Positions 62,399-64,000 of a stretch of 64,000 nt of DNA are shown here, in pieces. Source of the DNA: Hydrogenophaga taeniospiralis CCUG 15921 (GTDB lineage Bacteria; Pseudomonadota; Gammaproteobacteria; Burkholderiales; Burkholderiaceae_C); NCBI RefSeq assembly GCF_001592305.1, contig NZ_BCWR01000004.1:1-64000 (forward strand). Reading direction: 5' to 3'. The position numbers and the translations under genes are program-made. The notes under the pieces are model-generated. The model was given only the letters and a program-made list of their open reading frames with translations, ran no database searches and was not told the origin of the DNA. The stretch's first letter is position 1; the number at the start of each line of letters is the position of its first letter.

Positions 62399-62756
62399 GT
62401 GAAGCGCGCCGTTACGCCGGATTCTGTGCACCGGGGTTGCCCCCGGTGTGACCGCCATTCATCTGGGCCGATGGTCGCCCAATCGGCTCGGTGCTACCTA
62501 CCCGCCAGCTCCGCGGAACCACGTCAACGCTGGCCTATTTGGTATTGCTGCGCGTAGAGATTGCCCGTTTCACCCGCACTGAAGCGGCTCGTCTCTGTTG
62601 CTCTGATCCTCACCTTAGGGCCCTTCGAGCGAACTCGTCGGGCTTGTCGGTGGAGAGGTGTTACCTCCTACGCTGTCCTGTGCAGTCCGGACGTTCCTCC
62701 AGCACTCCCTTTCGGGTTCCCTTGCGGGCTGTGCCAGCGACGGCCTGGCGCGCTTC
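62399..62756 (-). ncRNA. rnpB: RNase P RNA, bacterial class A
   Basis: The catalytic RNA that matures tRNA 5' ends. On the minus strand it starts GAAGCGCGCC (about 62756) and ends with the pairing GGCGCGCTTC (62401-62410), forming helix P1. Conserved parts: GAGGAACGTCCGGAC (P4 5' side, as in E. coli GGAAAGTCCGGGC), GGTAACACC, GGGTGAAACGGGCAATC and near the 3' end ACAGAATCCGGC. A T-run (minus strand 62389-62394) follows and probably ends the transcript. The 5' end is 32 bases from the MATE gene stop. Ends are exact to a few bases only. Confidence 0.95.
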
Positions 62757-62788
62757 ACGGACGCGATTATCCCGCACTCCACCACGCG

Positions 62789-64000
62789 TCACACCAGGCG
62801 TCGGATCTTCCGGTGGCGCCAGATGCCCCGGTAGTACGCCGTCTGCAGGCCCAGCATGGCCAGATAGGCCACGGGGAACGCGATCCAGATGCCTTCCAGC
62901 CCCAGGCGGGCGTTCAGCGCGTAGGCCACCGGCAGCTGCACCCCCAGGATGCAGAACACCGAAATGGCCATGGGCACCAGCACGTCGCCGCTGGCGCGCA
63001 TGACGCCGCCGATCACGGCCTGGAAGCCGAACACCAGAATGCTCCAGAGCATCAGGTGCAGCAGGTGCTCGGCCTGCGCCAGCACCGGCGCCTGCGTGAG
63101 GAACAGGCCCAGCACCGTGTGCGAGAGGGCGTAACCCAGCAGCACCAGGCCGCCGGTGAGCACGGCGTTGAGCCACAGGCCCGTGCCCAGGATCGCGCCC
63201 AGGCGCTCGACCCGGCCCGCGCCGATGGTCTGCGCCGCCAGGATGGAGGCCGTGATCGCGATCGAGAGCGCCGGAAACTGCACGTAATTCACGATCTGCG
63301 TGACCGCGCCATAGGCCGCGGTGGCCTGCGAACCGTGGCCGTTGACCAGCGCCAGGATCACCAGTTCCGACAACGAGATCACCACCATCTGCAGGCCCGT
63401 GGGCAGGCCGATGCGCATCACTTTGCCCACGATGGCGCGGTCCAGCCGCAGGGCCTTGAGCAGCTCGCGGTCGGGCGCCAGCACATGGCCCAGGTGACGC
63501 AGGCGCAGCGCCAGGAAAATCAGGGCGGCGGCGGTGGAGACGAAACCGGCCACCGCCGCGCTCTGGATGCCCAGCCGGGGCAGGCCCAGCCAGCCCTGGA
63601 TGAGCGCCGGCGTCAACACCAGCCCCACGGTGGTGGACAGCAGCAACGCCAGCAGCGGCGAGATGGTGTCGCTCACGCCGCGCAGCAGCTGCGTGAGCAG
63701 GATGAACACCAGCAGCAGTGGCATGAAGAGCATCATCATCCGCGCGTAGGCCACGGCGTCGGCCAGCACGTCGGCCGGGGTGCCCAGCGCCACCATGGCC
63801 TCGCGTGCGAAGGCGGTGCCCAGCACCGCGGCCACGAGCCCGATGAGCGCGCCCAGCGTGAGGGCGCTGCCGGCGATGGCTTTCGCCTTGTGCGGCTCGC
63901 GCGCCCCCCAGGCCTGGCCGATCAGCACCGAGGCGCCCGCGCCCAGCCCAATCACCAGCGAAATGAAGAAAAACACGATGGGAAACATGCCCGAGACCGC
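62789..64000 (-). CDS. MATE-family multidrug/sodium exporter, truncated by the window edge
   Basis: The 5' end is outside the window: the frame continues upstream of the first Met as AVSG, so 404 codons (with stop) are seen. Inner-membrane antiporter with about ten visible helices in the two-bundle MATE arrangement (GAGASVLIGQAWGA; LRGVSDTISPLLAL; MRIGLPTGLQMVVISLSELVILALVNGHG). NorM-type proteins export cationic drugs with Na+ or H+. It converges on nothing; rnpB lies downstream on the same strand. Confidence 0.92.
   Translation of the reverse strand, partial: AVSGMFPIVFFFISLVIGLGAGASVLIGQAWGAREPHKAKAIAGSALTLGALIGLVAAVLGTAFAREAMVALGTPADVLADAVAYARMMMLFMPLLLVFILLTQLLRGVSDTISPLLALLLSTTVGLVLTPALIQGWLGLPRLGIQSAAVAGFVSTAAALIFLALRLRHLGHVLAPDRELLKALRLDRAIVGKVMRIGLPTGLQMVVISLSELVILALVNGHGSQATAAYGAVTQIVNYVQFPALSIAITASILAAQTIGAGRVERLGAILGTGLWLNAVLTGGLVLLGYALSHTVLGLFLTQAPVLAQAEHLLHLMLWSILVFGFQAVIGGVMRASGDVLVPMAISVFCILGVQLPVAYALNARLGLEGIWIAFPVAYLAMLGLQTAYYRGIWRHRKIRRLV

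Noticed and set aside
1..64000. Prophage, integrative element, restriction or CRISPR system
   Set aside because: No integrase other than XerC, no phage structural genes, no methylase/nuclease pair and no regularly spaced repeats were seen; gene content is core chromosome throughout.

Overview
The window is one contiguous piece of a high-GC chromosome from a betaproteobacterium of the order Burkholderiales, most likely Comamonadaceae and perhaps Hydrogenophaga-like. I infer this from gene order and protein flavour: accB-accC-prmA-zinc-ribbon protein-PfkB kinase, a complete dcw cluster ending in ftsZ-lpxC, hslV-hslU near a dksA with a histone-H1-like tail, and dapF-DUF484-xerC. No phage, plasmid, CRISPR or tRNA was seen. 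Nearly all genes are core housekeeping genes. The unusual material is regulatory DNA, dispersed repeats and insertions inside core genes.

Layout. 1-5380: tail of an H1-like protein, PfkB kinase, zinc-ribbon/DUF3426 protein, prmA, accC, accB. 5664-12806: TlpA-type thioredoxin, mpl, three uncharacterised genes, a DAHP synthase preceded by an aromatic-rich leader peptide and terminator, and tldD. 12909-21894: NAD-binding dehydrogenase and rodA on the minus strand; then yqiA-like esterase, RNase II-type nuclease, TonB-like protein, mtgA, plsC-like, cdsA-like and ruvC on the plus strand. 22166-41610: the dcw cluster, all minus strand, read as mraZ-rsmH-ftsL-ftsI-murE-murF-mraY-murD-ftsW-(mini-ORF)-murG-murC-ddl-ftsQ-ftsA-ftsZ-lpxC-small membrane protein, with a MraZ operator at its head. 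41838-53444: hslU, hslV, tandem-STAS protein, dksA, CobW/COG0523 GTPase, rlmI-like methyltransferase, DsrE-like periplasmic protein, xerC, DUF484 and dapF, all minus strand. 53584-59477: a plus-strand operon with a GntR-type operator, a polyamine-type ABC importer, a GntR/FCD regulator and an Asp/Glu/hydantoin racemase. 59694-64000: Nudix-metallo-beta-lactamase fusion, metallophosphoesterase, RNase P RNA (minus strand) and a MATE exporter cut by the window edge.

How the genes work together. MurE carries the DNPR motif for meso-DAP. With dapF, mpl, murC-murF, ddl, mraY, murG, ftsW, ftsI, rodA and mtgA, the window encodes most of peptidoglycan synthesis, DAP supply and peptide recycling. The 4-base ATGA overlaps through the dcw cluster point to a translationally coupled operon. 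accB/accC, plsC, cdsA and lpxC add envelope lipid steps.

Main second-look items: (1) a leader peptide rich in Phe/Tyr/Trp with a terminator in front of DAHP synthase, a textbook attenuator; (2) in-frame insertions in core enzymes, namely a palindromic 22-codon insert in Mpl and a roughly 95-residue low-complexity insert in MurD; (3) a 46-bp repeat that is intergenic in one place and is translated as the N-terminus of a dehydrogenase in another; (4) two MITE-like palindromes with a shared core; (5) a DksA that keeps one of four zinc cysteines, sits next to a COG0523 metallochaperone and is fused to an H1-like tail; (6) a 29-codon coupled mini-ORF between ftsW and murG that looks like a duplicated gene junction.
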